64,000 nucleotides of DNA from Lishizhenia tianjinensis. Its GTDB lineage: Bacteria; Bacteroidota; Bacteroidia; Flavobacteriales_D; Crocinitomicaceae. Shown here piece after piece: positions 45,401-53,019 of the stretch. A model generated the notes under the pieces. It worked only from the letters and a program-made list of their open reading frames with translations. It had not been told where the DNA came from and made no database searches. The stretch lies in contig NZ_FPAS01000003.1 in assembly GCF_900116425.1 (NCBI RefSeq), positions 248,001 through 312,000 on the forward strand, in the 5' to 3' direction. Position 1 is the first letter of the stretch, and each line of letters opens with the position of its first letter. Position numbers and translations under genes: made by a program.

Positions 45401-45587
45401 AAGACCTGACAAGTTGATTTTAACGGAAAACGGTGTAATTCTGGTGGATTATAAAACAGGGAAAAAGCAAAAGAAAGATGAAGCGCAGGTGAAGAATTAT
45501 GCCTTTGCGTTAAGAGAGTTAGGCTTTGCTGTGGTTGAGGGGTATTTGTTTTATTTGAAGGAGAATGAGGTGAAAAAAGTTTGTTAA
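42435..45587 (+). CDS. UvrD-type helicase with C-terminal PD-(D/E)XK nuclease (AddA/RecB-like)
   Basis: A 1050-residue SF1A helicase-nuclease. P-loop LSASAGSGKTFN (about 13-24), motif Ia AMTFTNKA, motif II HYLLDEFQDTSRLQW, motif III VGDPKQAIYRFRNG, LEDNWRS, and motifs V/VI IMTVHKSKGLEFPVV and LLYVAMTRP are all present. The last 150 residues hold a RecB-family nuclease: RRYGNQLHYLL, then RRPDKLILTENGVILVDYKTGKKQ (D...DYK). Works in double-strand break repair, normally with an AddB partner, which is not in this window. The ATG at 42435 is preferred to the TTG five codons earlier. Confidence 0.92.
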   Translation: MEQALKSADLKILSASAGSGKTFNLVQEFLKLTLTYGEKGKFSSIIAMTFTNKASLEMKERIIDALDLLSNVYSTDSNLQKKRQLLLETTVNNTQLKKEEIENRARLVLKEILHHFEEFNVLTIDKFSLRLIRTFARDLDIQQDFKVVLEEKKLLEQVVDELLSKIGTEDNKRLTSLAVRYAKANLDEGEKWNFRKNLIDFSSVLIKESNQAFVEKVLEKEYTSEEYDSINAHLKHIKLEFENKITSWIEHFNSYGLSKGDLPGGVNGVLGLPDKLNKILGSSPQRLKTYKAVEEAIAGTNLKASHVFPDALKQSIIGLYTDTNKLADEYFCYNLLRKNFYNLALLKYVGEQLQNIRKDESIIRISEFNAMISKLISEENAPYIYERLGTKFSHYLLDEFQDTSRLQWLNLIPLLHESISQGHFNLIVGDPKQAIYRFRNGLVEQFIELPEIYNPDQDPKLGTISQQFKVQGEKLPLEDNWRSYKNIVEFNNAFFPEFIVPLHEDMQAAYHDVIQNPKGKDGGYVYFNHFTEKMNNAEYEELELHSIHQWIRECEADGFKRGDICLLARNASDGRRWAQYLTKQEENYKVVSSDSLAIGADKTIQLFIDYLNLRRNYNNHTKQTQFAVSFITRQQLDPLEELQSFWDGRVGKLNMEMFVQHYFESKEKLIFNYDNLYDLGQQFARLFKVDELNNPYLHHLMEMLQDFDVNEGPDIRAFLDYWLTGGSTQTVQIPENDEAIKIMTVHKSKGLEFPVVMLPNLGWKIKMDEKVFVEDDKEVYYTALKKKDAPDFIMDHYEEENYKKLMDEFNLLYVAMTRPVQRMYANVRKNAEGYVEDFVAKQLGDMQHSKLVKNEEEGIIQYSFGEKSLNTSSEEEQTNLFQPEALKDYLWFPEISLQDKEALEEEDLSRERRYGNQLHYLLSKVNQLEDLPKKLRALKIQGRLEQDMLDELEKDATKALTNSDYLTLMQQATKIMNEQEIILDKDDIRRPDKLILTENGVILVDYKTGKKQKKDEAQVKNYAFALRELGFAVVEGYLFYLKENEVKKVC

Positions 45588-45596
45588 GATATCAGC

Positions 45597-45772
45597 TTGA
45601 ATATCCGCTATTTTATCAGTCTTTAAACATTAGTATTTACGGGACTTAGAGGAGTTTTTACAAACTGTATAAGATAACTTTTCTACAAAACATGTGAGAA
45701 AAGCTTCTTCTATTTACTTCATAGCCCTGTTTTTGTTGACTTTCAACAACAGATAGAATAGCGGATATTCAA
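45597..45772. mobile_element. MITE-like element 1
   Basis: A 176-bp non-coding segment bounded by perfect 16-bp inverted repeats, TTGAATATCCGCTATT at 45597-45612 and its complement at 45757-45772; with one or two mismatches the match extends to about 25 bp (…TATCnGT). A smaller hairpin (TGTTGA-CTT-TCAACA) lies near the right end. No ORF. Begins 9 bp after the helicase stop codon and ends 6 bp before the EEP gene's stop. A second element with the same ends is at 50247-50422. Confidence 0.75.
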
Positions 45773-45778
45773 AATGGA

Positions 45779-46666
45779 TTATTTTAAATCTACTTTAAAC
45801 TTTAAGTAAGTCACAATAGGCAAATGATCTGACAAATCCCTAAATCCCTCCAAACCGTCACAAGTCTTTACCTCATCTAAAACAACTCCATTTTTCACCT
45901 TCATCTCACTACCCTTCCAAAAAAAGTTATCAAACTCATGATTTAAATACACACCATCCTTACACCTCATCTTTAAACTCGTAGGTTGATCATCCAGTAC
46001 ATTCTTGAAACCTTTATTGTAGAGCGGATGCCAAGCCACATCATCTTCATCTAAGTTAAAATCGCCGCAAATGAGAAGGTTTTGAATCTTTGTACTATCG
46101 GCAATCAAGAGTAGATGAACGACTTCTAATTCAGGTTTCTTTTTCTCACTTACTGCATGAAAAGTACTAATAGCGAAAGTATCTCGACCGTTTGTTAGGG
46201 TGAATACTCCCTGATAAGGTTCTCTATCACAAGCTTCATCGAGGTAAGGTAAAAGTCTTGGAGTACCAATTAAATCCAAGGTGTTGGATCTCCAAATAAA
46301 AACGTAACGTTCTGAAGCATATACAGAGCTACTGTTTGTTTTCTCACTCAAGGCAAATTGAAATTGTTGGCTGTCATTATTCAGAATAGACATCAATCTA
46401 TGAACCGCGTCTACTCCACCTTCACCGGCAACAACTTCTTGAATAGCGATTAAATCGTGCGGCTTTAAAATGGCGGTTATTCGAGTTAATTCTTCTTCAT
46501 TTTTGGTTTGACCCAAATCTTGAATATTCCAGGATAGAACAGAGATAGAGTCGTAAATGACAGGAGTCTCGACCCTTATGAAAGGAGACGAAACTTTACG
46601 AATTGCACAGGTATTGAGTAAAAACCCCACTACCAAAACAATGCTTATTCTCACGAAATACTTCAT
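45779..46666 (-). CDS. Endonuclease/exonuclease/phosphatase family lipoprotein
   Basis: A 295-residue protein with a lipoprotein-type signal (MKYFVRISIVLVVGFLLNTC, Cys20) and a DNase I-like EEP fold: VLSWNIQDLG, LIAIQEVVAG, ISTFHA, LLICGDFNLDEDD and the C-terminal DLSDHLPIV. The catalytic Asn, Glu, Asp, His set is present. May degrade extracellular DNA or hydrolyse phosphodiesters at the cell surface. The ATG at 46664-46666 is preferred to a TTG two codons upstream. Its 3' end adjoins MITE-like element 1. Confidence 0.88.
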   Translation of the reverse strand: MKYFVRISIVLVVGFLLNTCAIRKVSSPFIRVETPVIYDSISVLSWNIQDLGQTKNEEELTRITAILKPHDLIAIQEVVAGEGGVDAVHRLMSILNNDSQQFQFALSEKTNSSSVYASERYVFIWRSNTLDLIGTPRLLPYLDEACDREPYQGVFTLTNGRDTFAISTFHAVSEKKKPELEVVHLLLIADSTKIQNLLICGDFNLDEDDVAWHPLYNKGFKNVLDDQPTSLKMRCKDGVYLNHEFDNFFWKGSEMKVKNGVVLDEVKTCDGLEGFRDLSDHLPIVTYLKFKVDLK

Positions 46667-47037
46667 AGCCAAGGATGAAAATAATCAATTAACTAAATCT
46701 ATAATCGGAGCGGTTGAGAAATTTTCTAACAGAGACAGAATACCTATTAATTAAGAATTAAGAAGGAAGAATTAAGAATGGAATTGTAGTATTTATATCA
46801 ATCCTCTAAACAACACTTCAAACAGGGATAGTACTGGCAGCGCCTGCCGGCGTTTTACATTAAAGCTTGTGTTGGGTTGGGCGACCTAAGAAGCCTGACC
46901 TAACGCTTAGCTGAAACGAAAAACGACAAAGGACTAAAAGGGATAGCCCGACCCCAAGCTTCTTGGGGCGTTTGCCTTAAAACAAAAAAATCCGTGACCA
47001 ACTGAATGATCACGGACTGCTGTAGGTTTAACTACAA
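46667..47037. repeat. Intergenic region with dispersed repeat B
   Basis: No gene. AATTAAGAA is repeated at 46749-46778. From about 46800 to 46980 lies dispersed repeat copy B: AGGGATAGTACTGGCAGCGCC (46824-46844 region) at one end and AAAGGACTAAAAGGGATAGC (46928-46947) at the other, closed by a CCCCAAG-CTT-CTTGGGG hairpin (46952-46968). Related to copies A (24.6 kb) and C (49.8 kb). The valS terminator follows. Confidence 0.6.
46984..47016 (-). terminator. Terminator of valS
   Basis: Stem TCCGTGA (46991-46997) with TCACGGA (47010-47016) and a T run on the minus strand. Confidence 0.8.
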
Positions 47038-49668
47038 TTATTTTAAAGCTTCTAGCTTCTCTTCCAAAATTTTGATCTTTCCAAGAGCGTCTGCTTCTTT
47101 TTTCTTTTCACTCGCTACAACTTGCTCAGGAGCGTTGTTTACGAATCTTTCATTTCCTAATTTCTTTTGCACAGAAGTCAAGAAACCTTTCGTATAATTC
47201 AACTCCTCTTCCAATTTTTGAATCTCTGCTTCCACGTCGATATCATCTCCAAAAGGAACGTAAAATTCGTTACCATCTACGATGAAAGAGTAAGCATTTG
47301 CCAATTTCTCCTCAGAAAAAGTTAAAGTTGCCAAACCTCCCATTTTCACAATAACAGCGTCTAAAGCATCGCTTGCATTGTTATTTTTCTTGATCGATAG
47401 ATCTAACTTGATCTTATTGGCGATGTTATTTTGCTTTCTGATGTTTCTCAACCCTCCGATTACTTCGAAGGCTACGTTGAAATCATTCAACAAGTCTTCA
47501 TTTACAGTTTCTAAAGTTGGCCATTGTGCCAAAATGATGTCATCACCTTCTGCTCTTTCTCTCAACAAATGCCAAATTTCTTCGGCTACGAAAGGCGTAA
47601 ATGGCTGCATCACTTTCAAGATTTGCTCAAAGAATGTTTTTGTAGCTTCTAATGTTGCTGCATCAATTGGCTGTTGGTAACCTGGTTTGATCATCTCTAA
47701 ATACCAAGAACAGAAGTCATCCCATACCAACTTGTAAGTTCCCATCAAAGCATCAGAAATTCTGAACTTGTCATACTGATCATTGATGTAAGCCAAACGG
47801 CTGTTGAACTTCGCTTGGAACCACTCAATTGCTTTCTTAGAAGCCTCTGGCTGCTCCATGTCTTTAACCTCCCAAGAACTTACCAAACGGAAGGCATTCC
47901 ATACTTTGTTTGTAAAGTTACGTCCTTGCTCACATTGACTAGAATCGAACGGTAAATCGTTACCTGCAGGAGAGCTTAATAACATTCCTACACGTACACC
48001 ATCTGCTCCAAATTTCTCGATTAAACCGATAGGATCTGGAGAGTTACCCAATGACTTAGACATCTTTCTTCCTAACTTATCTCTAACGATACCTGTGTAG
48101 TATACGTTTTTGAAAGGAATTTGTCCGCCCATGTATTCTTTACCCGCAATGATCATACGCGCTACCCAGAAGAACATAATTTCTGGTGCCGTTACTAAAT
48201 CATTGGTTGGGTAGTAATAGTTAATTTCTTCGTTATTTGGCTGCGTTAAACCGTTGAATACAGAGATAGGCCACAACCAGCTCGAGAACCATGTATCTAA
48301 TACATCTTCGTCTTGCTTAAGATCTGCCTCAGTGATCGTTCTTCCACTTTTCTCTGTAGCTAACTTTAACGCTTCCTCTAACTCTTTTGCAACCACAAAA
48401 TCATCCGCTCCCTCACCGTAGTACCAAGCTGGAATTCTGTGTCCCCACCACAACTGGCGAGAAATACACCAATCTTTGATGTTTTCCATCCAGTGCTTGT
48501 AGGTATTTTTCATGTTGTCTGGGTGGAATTTAATTTCTCCATCCATTACCGCATCCAATGCTGGCTTAGACAACTCTTTCATATCTACGAACCACTGTAA
48601 AGAGATTCTTGGTTCAATTACCGCGTCTGTTCTTTCAGAGAAACCAACTTTGTTAATGTAGTCTTCTACCTTAACCATGTAACCTTTCTCTTCCAATTCT
48701 TTGGCAATCTCTTTTCTTACCTCAAATCTATCTTTACCTGCGTAGTGCAACCCGTTTTCATTTAAGGTTCCGTTCGCATTTAAAATATCTATTGTTTCTA
48801 GGTTGTGTTTCTTCCCTAAATCGTAGTCGTTAACATCGTGAGCAGGAGTAATTTTCAAACATCCTGTACCGAATTCCATATCTACATACTCATCTGCAAT
48901 TATAGGAATACTTCTGTTCGCGATAGGAACAATAACTTTCTTCCCGTGTAAGTTTGCAAAACGCGCATCGTTAGGGTTTACACAAATCGCAACGTCACCC
49001 AAAATTGTTTCTGGACGCGTAGTAGCAATCGTCAACCAATCGTCTTCTGTACCTTCTATCTTATAACGTACGTTGAACAACTTAGAGTTTACTTCTTTGT
49101 GAATTACCTCTTCGTCAGACAAAGCCGTTTGCGCTTCAGGATCCCAGTTAATCATACGCGCTCCACGGTAAATCTTTCCTTTTTGGAAAAGATCAATGAA
49201 TACGTTGATTACCGACTCAGAATACTCCTCGTCCATGGTAAAGCTTGTTCTTTCCCAATCGCAAGAAGCTCCTAATTTCTTTAACTGATCTAAAATGATT
49301 CCTCCATGCTTGTCTTTCCATTCGTAAGCATGCTCCATAAACTCATCGCGTGTCAGGTCAGACTTCTTAATCCCTTCCTGACGCAACTTGTTTACCACCT
49401 TAGCCTCTGTAGCAATAGAAGCGTGATCGGTACCTGGTACCCAACAAGCATTCTTTCCTTGCATACGTGCACGGCGGACTAAGACATCCTGAATAGTATT
49501 GTTCAACATGTGTCCCATATGTAGGACCCCTGTTACGTTGGGTGGTGGAATTACCACAGTATAAGCCTCTCTATCATCTGGCGTACTGTGAAAATACCCT
49601 TTGTTCATCCAATGTGAATACCATTTTTCTTCTGCCTTGGTAGGCTCGTATGTCTTAGGAATTTCCAT
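47038..49668 (-). CDS. valS: ValS, valyl-tRNA synthetase
   Basis: An 876-residue class Ia aminoacyl-tRNA synthetase charging tRNA-Val, two copies of which lie at 22.6 kb. The HIGH motif appears as [16 protein letters not shown] near residue 45, the KMSKS motif as [14 protein letters not shown], and an editing (CP1) domain lies between ([17 protein letters not shown]). The C-terminal coiled-coil arm typical of ValS is present ([25 protein letters not shown] ... [14 protein letters not shown]). Length is normal. A TATCTTTG promoter box is 19 bp upstream of the start. Confidence 0.97.
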   Translation of the reverse strand: MEIPKTYEPTKAEEKWYSHWMNKGYFHSTPDDREAYTVVIPPPNVTGVLHMGHMLNNTIQDVLVRRARMQGKNACWVPGTDHASIATEAKVVNKLRQEGIKKSDLTRDEFMEHAYEWKDKHGGIILDQLKKLGASCDWERTSFTMDEEYSESVINVFIDLFQKGKIYRGARMINWDPEAQTALSDEEVIHKEVNSKLFNVRYKIEGTEDDWLTIATTRPETILGDVAICVNPNDARFANLHGKKVIVPIANRSIPIIADEYVDMEFGTGCLKITPAHDVNDYDLGKKHNLETIDILNANGTLNENGLHYAGKDRFEVRKEIAKELEEKGYMVKVEDYINKVGFSERTDAVIEPRISLQWFVDMKELSKPALDAVMDGEIKFHPDNMKNTYKHWMENIKDWCISRQLWWGHRIPAWYYGEGADDFVVAKELEEALKLATEKSGRTITEADLKQDEDVLDTWFSSWLWPISVFNGLTQPNNEEINYYYPTNDLVTAPEIMFFWVARMIIAGKEYMGGQIPFKNVYYTGIVRDKLGRKMSKSLGNSPDPIGLIEKFGADGVRVGMLLSSPAGNDLPFDSSQCEQGRNFTNKVWNAFRLVSSWEVKDMEQPEASKKAIEWFQAKFNSRLAYINDQYDKFRISDALMGTYKLVWDDFCSWYLEMIKPGYQQPIDAATLEATKTFFEQILKVMQPFTPFVAEEIWHLLRERAEGDDIILAQWPTLETVNEDLLNDFNVAFEVIGGLRNIRKQNNIANKIKLDLSIKKNNNASDALDAVIVKMGGLATLTFSEEKLANAYSFIVDGNEFYVPFGDDIDVEAEIQKLEEELNYTKGFLTSVQKKLGNERFVNNAPEQVVASEKKKEADALGKIKILEEKLEALK

Positions 49669-49687
49669 TTGTTAAAATATTTGCGGG

Positions 49688-49695
49688 CAAAGATA
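49688..49695 (-). promoter_or_regulatory. Candidate -7 box for valS
   Basis: The minus strand reads TATCTTTGCCCGC, with TATCTTTG matching TAnnTTTG, 19 bp before the start codon. The same octamer precedes rpsF. Confidence 0.5.
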
Positions 49696-49768
49696 ATTAA
49701 ATTAAGGCAGAGAAGCCTATGGATTTCTGGTCAATATTAAAGCCCTTTTAAATAAAGTAAGATTCGAA

Positions 49769-49930
49769 TGTTTTGGAGGCAAACGGCCGCGCTTTCCGCT
49801 GTAGTCCTTGTTGGTGTTTTTGTTCTTGTAAAGATTTGCCTTTTTAGCTTCCGGTGGTCGCTTAAAACGCAAATACAAGAAGTCTAAAAACACCCCCTGC
49901 GGGCTGTCGCTTCTATCGCTGTTTGATAAA
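49769..49930 (-). repeat. Dispersed intergenic repeat copy C
   Basis: Read on the minus strand it opens with AGCGATAGAAGCGACAGCCC, followed by GCAGGGGGTGTTTTTAGAC, and closes with AAGGACTACAGCGGAAAGCG then CGGCCG. This is the same architecture as copies A and B (GATAGnnnnGnCAGCnCG at one end, GGACTAnAnnGGnnAGCnCGnCC at the other). No ORF. It lies between valS and yidD. Confidence 0.6.
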
Positions 49931-49932
49931 CA

Positions 49933-50187
49933 CTAAGACTTCTTCTTAGATTTCTTCTGCGGAACAGGATCCTCTCCAAATCCACCCCAGGGATGACAAC
50001 TTAATATTCTTTTAGCAGCTAGATACGAACCTTTAAAAGGTCCCCATATCTTTAAGGCCTCTACGGCATAAGAAGAGCAAGTCGGATTATAACGACATGC
50101 TGCTGGCGTAAGTGGCGAAATGAGGTTTTGGTAGAGTTTCACCAGGAGAATGAGGGGGGCAATTGCTATTTTTTTGAGAATATTCAC
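49933..50187 (-). CDS. yidD: YidD, membrane protein insertion efficiency factor
   Basis: An 84-residue YidD protein: [33 protein letters not shown], with the conserved cysteines, and the C-terminal [13 protein letters not shown]. It helps YidC-dependent insertion of inner-membrane proteins. The start is a GTG (50185-50187), since no ATG is in frame. The usual neighbours (rnpA, yidC) are absent. The lysine-rich tail KKSKKKS is a common ending. Confidence 0.93.
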   Translation of the reverse strand: MNILKKIAIAPLILLVKLYQNLISPLTPAACRYNPTCSSYAVEALKIWGPFKGSYLAAKRILSCHPWGGFGEDPVPQKKSKKKS

Positions 50188-50488
50188 AGTGTGGTAAAGA
50201 TAGTGGGAATTTGAATTAAAAATTAGGGTTTGGTGAAAAAGTGAATCTGAATATCCGCTATTGTATCGGTGCCGACTTCCCCCTATATTACATTAAACCG
50301 GATAAAAAAAGTAGATAAAAATCCACTTGAATGAAAAAACTCATATCTAATTCTAGCCACATCCCATTAACAACACCTTCAAAACAAGGTTTTGTGGAAA
50401 CGATAAAAAAGCGGATATTCAAAATTGACTTTTATTTTTCTTTTTTTCATCGTAACTTACATCCAATCAACCCCAAAACCTAATTATC
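50188..50488. other. Intergenic region holding MITE-like element 2
   Basis: No gene is present. Apart from the MITE-like element (50247-50422), the rest is AT-rich leader DNA: about 60 bp ahead of yidD's GTG and about 65 bp ahead of the ISXO2-like gene. I see no clear promoter box. Confidence 0.5.
50247..50422. mobile_element. MITE-like element 2
   Basis: About 175 bp with inverted ends: TGAATATCCGCT at 50248-50259 and AGCGGATATTCA at 50410-50421, extending to 21 bp with two mismatches (…TATCG). The terminal sequence and the length match element 1 at 45597-45772, while the interiors differ. Ends 66 bp before an ISXO2/IS1595-like gene. Confidence 0.72.
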
Positions 50489-51307
50489 ATGACCAACCAA
50501 GAGTTCTACTCCACTTTCTGTTCTGAAGAAAAATGTGTCGATTACATCAAATCTTTTTACCAAGAACAGCTCACCCATTGTCCGAAATGTAAGCACAGCA
50601 ACCTAACATGGAAAGCAAAATACAAAGCTTGGCGCTGTGCTTCTTGCTCTACCAAGACCTCCCTTAAATCCATTTCCTTCATGCGTGATAGCAATAAAAG
50701 TTTTTTCGAATGGTTAGAAATCATTCACATGTTATGCCATACAAAAAAAGCCAGTTCTATAGCTGAGATACACAGACATTCCAAACAAACTCGCTACGAA
50801 ACAGTTTATCACATGGTTCAGAAAGTTCGAGCCGAAATGGGAAGGATTAATTTAAAAATGACTTTTCATTATCAAACGAAAGTCAGAGGACTCAAGGCTG
50901 TATTAGAGCAAAAGATTAATTTTCTTCATTTGCATATTCGTAAAACAGCGAATTCTTCCAATGATTTAATTCACTTGGAGTTGCCCGTAACAAGAGCTCT
51001 TTGTATAAAAAAACTTGATAAGAAAAGACGTTTAAACTATCCCTATTCAAAATTAATTGCCTTTTCTTTAAGCAGAAATCCTCCTCTGGTAACGAAAACT
51101 TTAAAAATTCAAGGCAAACACAAAAGATGGTTGAGGGTTTTGGCGGAGAACATGCAAAAACAACTCCGAGGAATTTTTCATTATTGCTCCGACCGTCATA
51201 TACAAGCTGTATTAGATGAATATACCTTTAAGTATAACCACCGACTCAGTTTAGATCATACTATGCATCATTTCTTGGAGGAAAGTGGAGAAAACTTACC
51301 GACATAA
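50489..51307 (+). CDS. ISXO2/IS1595-like transposase relative, catalytic core apparently lost
   Basis: A 272-residue protein. Residues 25-60 are the zf-ISXO2 zinc ribbon (C31, C34, C50, C53), followed by the IS1595 helix-turn-helix-like part (FFEWLEIIHMLCHTKKASSIAEIHR ... YHMVQKVRAEMG, in segments up to 118). The C-terminus (KRWLRVLAENMQKQLRGIFHYCSDRHIQAVLDEYTFKYNHR) matches the end of IS1595 transposases. The middle, where family members have a VDE-T-GG motif and later DDE residues, reads HYQTKVRGLKAVLEQKI and shows no such residues. It may be a domesticated DNA-binding protein or a decaying transposase with an intact frame. No IS ends were found around it. Confidence 0.75.
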   Translation: MTNQEFYSTFCSEEKCVDYIKSFYQEQLTHCPKCKHSNLTWKAKYKAWRCASCSTKTSLKSISFMRDSNKSFFEWLEIIHMLCHTKKASSIAEIHRHSKQTRYETVYHMVQKVRAEMGRINLKMTFHYQTKVRGLKAVLEQKINFLHLHIRKTANSSNDLIHLELPVTRALCIKKLDKKRRLNYPYSKLIAFSLSRNPPLVTKTLKIQGKHKRWLRVLAENMQKQLRGIFHYCSDRHIQAVLDEYTFKYNHRLSLDHTMHHFLEESGENLPT

Positions 51308-51383
51308 AAGATTTTAGAATAGCACTTCAGCTATCCCTCAAAAAAACTTTTCTTCTAAATTTCTCTTTATCAAAGAAAAGGTC

Positions 51384-51391
51384 TATCTTTG
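51384..51391 (+). promoter_or_regulatory. Candidate -7 box for the rpsF operon
   Basis: TATCTTTG matches TAnnTTTG and is 24 bp before the rpsF ATG. The -33 region is AT-rich without a clear TTTG. Confidence 0.5.
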
Positions 51392-51415
51392 CGGGCTCAA
51401 ATAAAATGTTTAATT

Positions 51416-51760
51416 ATGAATAACTACGAAACTGTTTTCATTTTAACTCCCGTTTTGTCTGAAGATCAGGCAAAGGAAGCAGTAAAAAAGTACGAAGAGG
51501 AAATTAAAGCTCTTGGTGGAAACGTTACTCACTCTGAGTCTTGGGGACTTAAGAAGTTGGCTTACCCTATCCAGAAGAAAACAACTGGATTCTACTTCAT
51601 GTTAGAATTTGAAGGAGAAGGTAAAGAGATCGCTGATTTAGAATTGGCTTTCAAGCGTGACGAAAGAGTAATGCGCTTTTTAACTACTAAAATGGACAAG
51701 CACCACAAAGCGTGGGCTGACAAAAGAAGAGCTAGAAAATCTGCTAAGGCGGAAGCTTAA
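51416..51760 (+). CDS. rpsF: RpsF, 30S ribosomal protein S6
   Basis: A 114-residue S6: MNNYETVFILTPVLSEDQAKEAVKKYEEEI, SWGLKKLAYPIQKKTTGFYFMLEF, DERVMRFLTTKMDKHHKAWA. The start ATG at 51416 is set by the family N-terminus. First gene of the rpsF-rpsR-rplI operon, without the ssb or priB gene found between them in other phyla. S6 pairs with S18 in the platform of the small subunit. Confidence 0.97.
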   Translation: MNNYETVFILTPVLSEDQAKEAVKKYEEEIKALGGNVTHSESWGLKKLAYPIQKKTTGFYFMLEFEGEGKEIADLELAFKRDERVMRFLTTKMDKHHKAWADKRRARKSAKAEA

Positions 51761-51786
51761 TTTATTAATCGTATAAAAAGAGAATC

Positions 51787-52050
51787 ATGGCACAAAATGA
51801 TATCAGATATTTGACTCCGATTAACATCGAAATCAATAAAGACAAGTACTGTCGTTTTCAAAAAAGTGGAATTAAGTTTGTTGACCACAAAGACGCAGAT
51901 TTCTTATTAAAACTAGTTAACGAGCAAGGTAAAATTTTACCAAGAAGAGTTACTGGTACTTCTGCAAAATTCCAGAAAAGAGTAAACAAAGCAATTAAAA
52001 GAGCGCGTCACTTAGCTATCTTACCATACGTTGGTGATCAGTTAAAATAA
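51787..52050 (+). CDS. rpsR: RpsR, 30S ribosomal protein S18
   Basis: An 87-residue S18: [34 protein letters not shown], then [18 protein letters not shown], the conserved core, and [12 protein letters not shown]. Lies 26 bp after rpsF and 37 bp before rplI. Only one Cys is present, so it is the zinc-independent form. Confidence 0.97.
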   Translation: MAQNDIRYLTPINIEINKDKYCRFQKSGIKFVDHKDADFLLKLVNEQGKILPRRVTGTSAKFQKRVNKAIKRARHLAILPYVGDQLK

Positions 52051-52087
52051 GACCCGGTTATTGTTGAATTTTTAAAAATATTGAACG

Positions 52088-52534
52088 ATGGAAATCATTT
52101 TAAAGAAAAACGTTGATAACTTAGGGTACAAAGACGAAATCGTAACTGTAAAGAACGGATACGCTCGTAACTTTTTGATCCCTCAAGGATACGCTATCAT
52201 GGCTTCTGCTTCTGCTGTTAAGGCACACAACGAAGTTTTAAGACAGCGTTCTCACAAAGAAGAGAAAATTAAAGAAGAAGCTGCTGATCTAGCTGCTAAA
52301 TTAGAAGGTGTTAAAGTTTCTATTGGAGCAAAAGTTGGTGAAAACGGTAAAATCTTCGGATCTGTTAATACTTTACAATTGGCTGAAGCATTAAAAGCTG
52401 CTGGTGTAGAGATTGACCGTAAATCATTGAAAATTAAAGACGAGCCTATTAAAGAGGTTGGTTCTTACGAAGCTGAAGCTAACTTACACAAAGAAGTTAA
52501 GCAAGCTTTCACTTTCGAAGTTGTTGGTGAGTAA
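52088..52534 (+). CDS. rplI: RplI, 50S ribosomal protein L9
   Basis: A 148-residue L9: N-terminal MEIILKKNVDNLGYKDEIVTVKNGYARNFLIPQGYA domain (rRNA binding), the long connecting helix (AHNEVLRQRSHKEEKIKEEA) and the C-terminal domain with KIFGSVNTLQLAEAL. Standard length; last gene of the operon, followed by a strong terminator. Confidence 0.97.
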   Translation: MEIILKKNVDNLGYKDEIVTVKNGYARNFLIPQGYAIMASASAVKAHNEVLRQRSHKEEKIKEEAADLAAKLEGVKVSIGAKVGENGKIFGSVNTLQLAEALKAAGVEIDRKSLKIKDEPIKEVGSYEAEANLHKEVKQAFTFEVVGE

Positions 52535-52552
52535 TTCACTACTAGATGATAT

Positions 52553-52588
52553 AAAAAAGGCTGTTCAATAGAACAGCCTTTTTTTTTG
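52553..52588 (+). terminator. Terminator of the rpsF-rpsR-rplI operon
   Basis: Stem AAAAAAGGCTGTTC (52553-52566) with GAACAGCCTTTTTT, 4-nt AATA loop and a long T run. Confidence 0.92.
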
Positions 52589-52971
52589 CCTTTAAACTTT
52601 TCCTATACAAAGAAATAGCCCTACCTAGACTAAACATCACACCTTGCCAACCTCTTCCTTTCTTTTTTCTATATGCCTATTTAGAATATAACACCCTCTC
52701 ATTTTTCATTTGTAATGTGCACACCCTAATTACATTCACCACCGAGTTCTACTTATCCTCCAGGTAATCGATAACTAGGCTTTCATCTAATACCATCCTA
52801 ACCTAAGTTAAAAACACCACTCTATCTCGAACCTATTCATTTGCTAACCAGAGAGAAAAAAGCCTAATAAAGCATGAAGAGAACCTCCTTTCACTCTATA
52901 GATTTCCTTTGCCCCATACATCATTCTATCCTATACCTAAGAATCAACATTCTTAGAAAGTATAAACACAA
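52589..52971. other. Gene-free stretch with strong C over G bias
   Basis: About 380 bp with no convincing ORF on either strand. The plus strand is strikingly poor in G (about 22 C to 3 G in 52621-52680), so the minus strand would give a G-rich, C-poor transcript. A perfect CTAAGAAT-CAAC-ATTCTTAG hairpin lies at 52939-52958. No similarity to other parts of the window was seen. Confidence 0.5.
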
Positions 52972-52999
52972 AAAAAAGGACAGCTTTCACTGTCCTTCG
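52972..52999 (-). terminator. Terminator of the TPR-like gene
   Basis: Stem AAGGACAG (52978-52985) with CTGTCCTT (52992-52999), loop CTTTCA, T run on the minus strand. Confidence 0.85.
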
Positions 53000-53019
53000 A
53001 TTCTAAATTTCTTCTTCTT

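Noticed and set aside
45597-50422. Composite transposon with the two MITE-like elements as ends
   Set aside because: The enclosed genes include valS and yidD, no transposase lies inside, and no target duplication was seen; kept only as a possibility in the findings.
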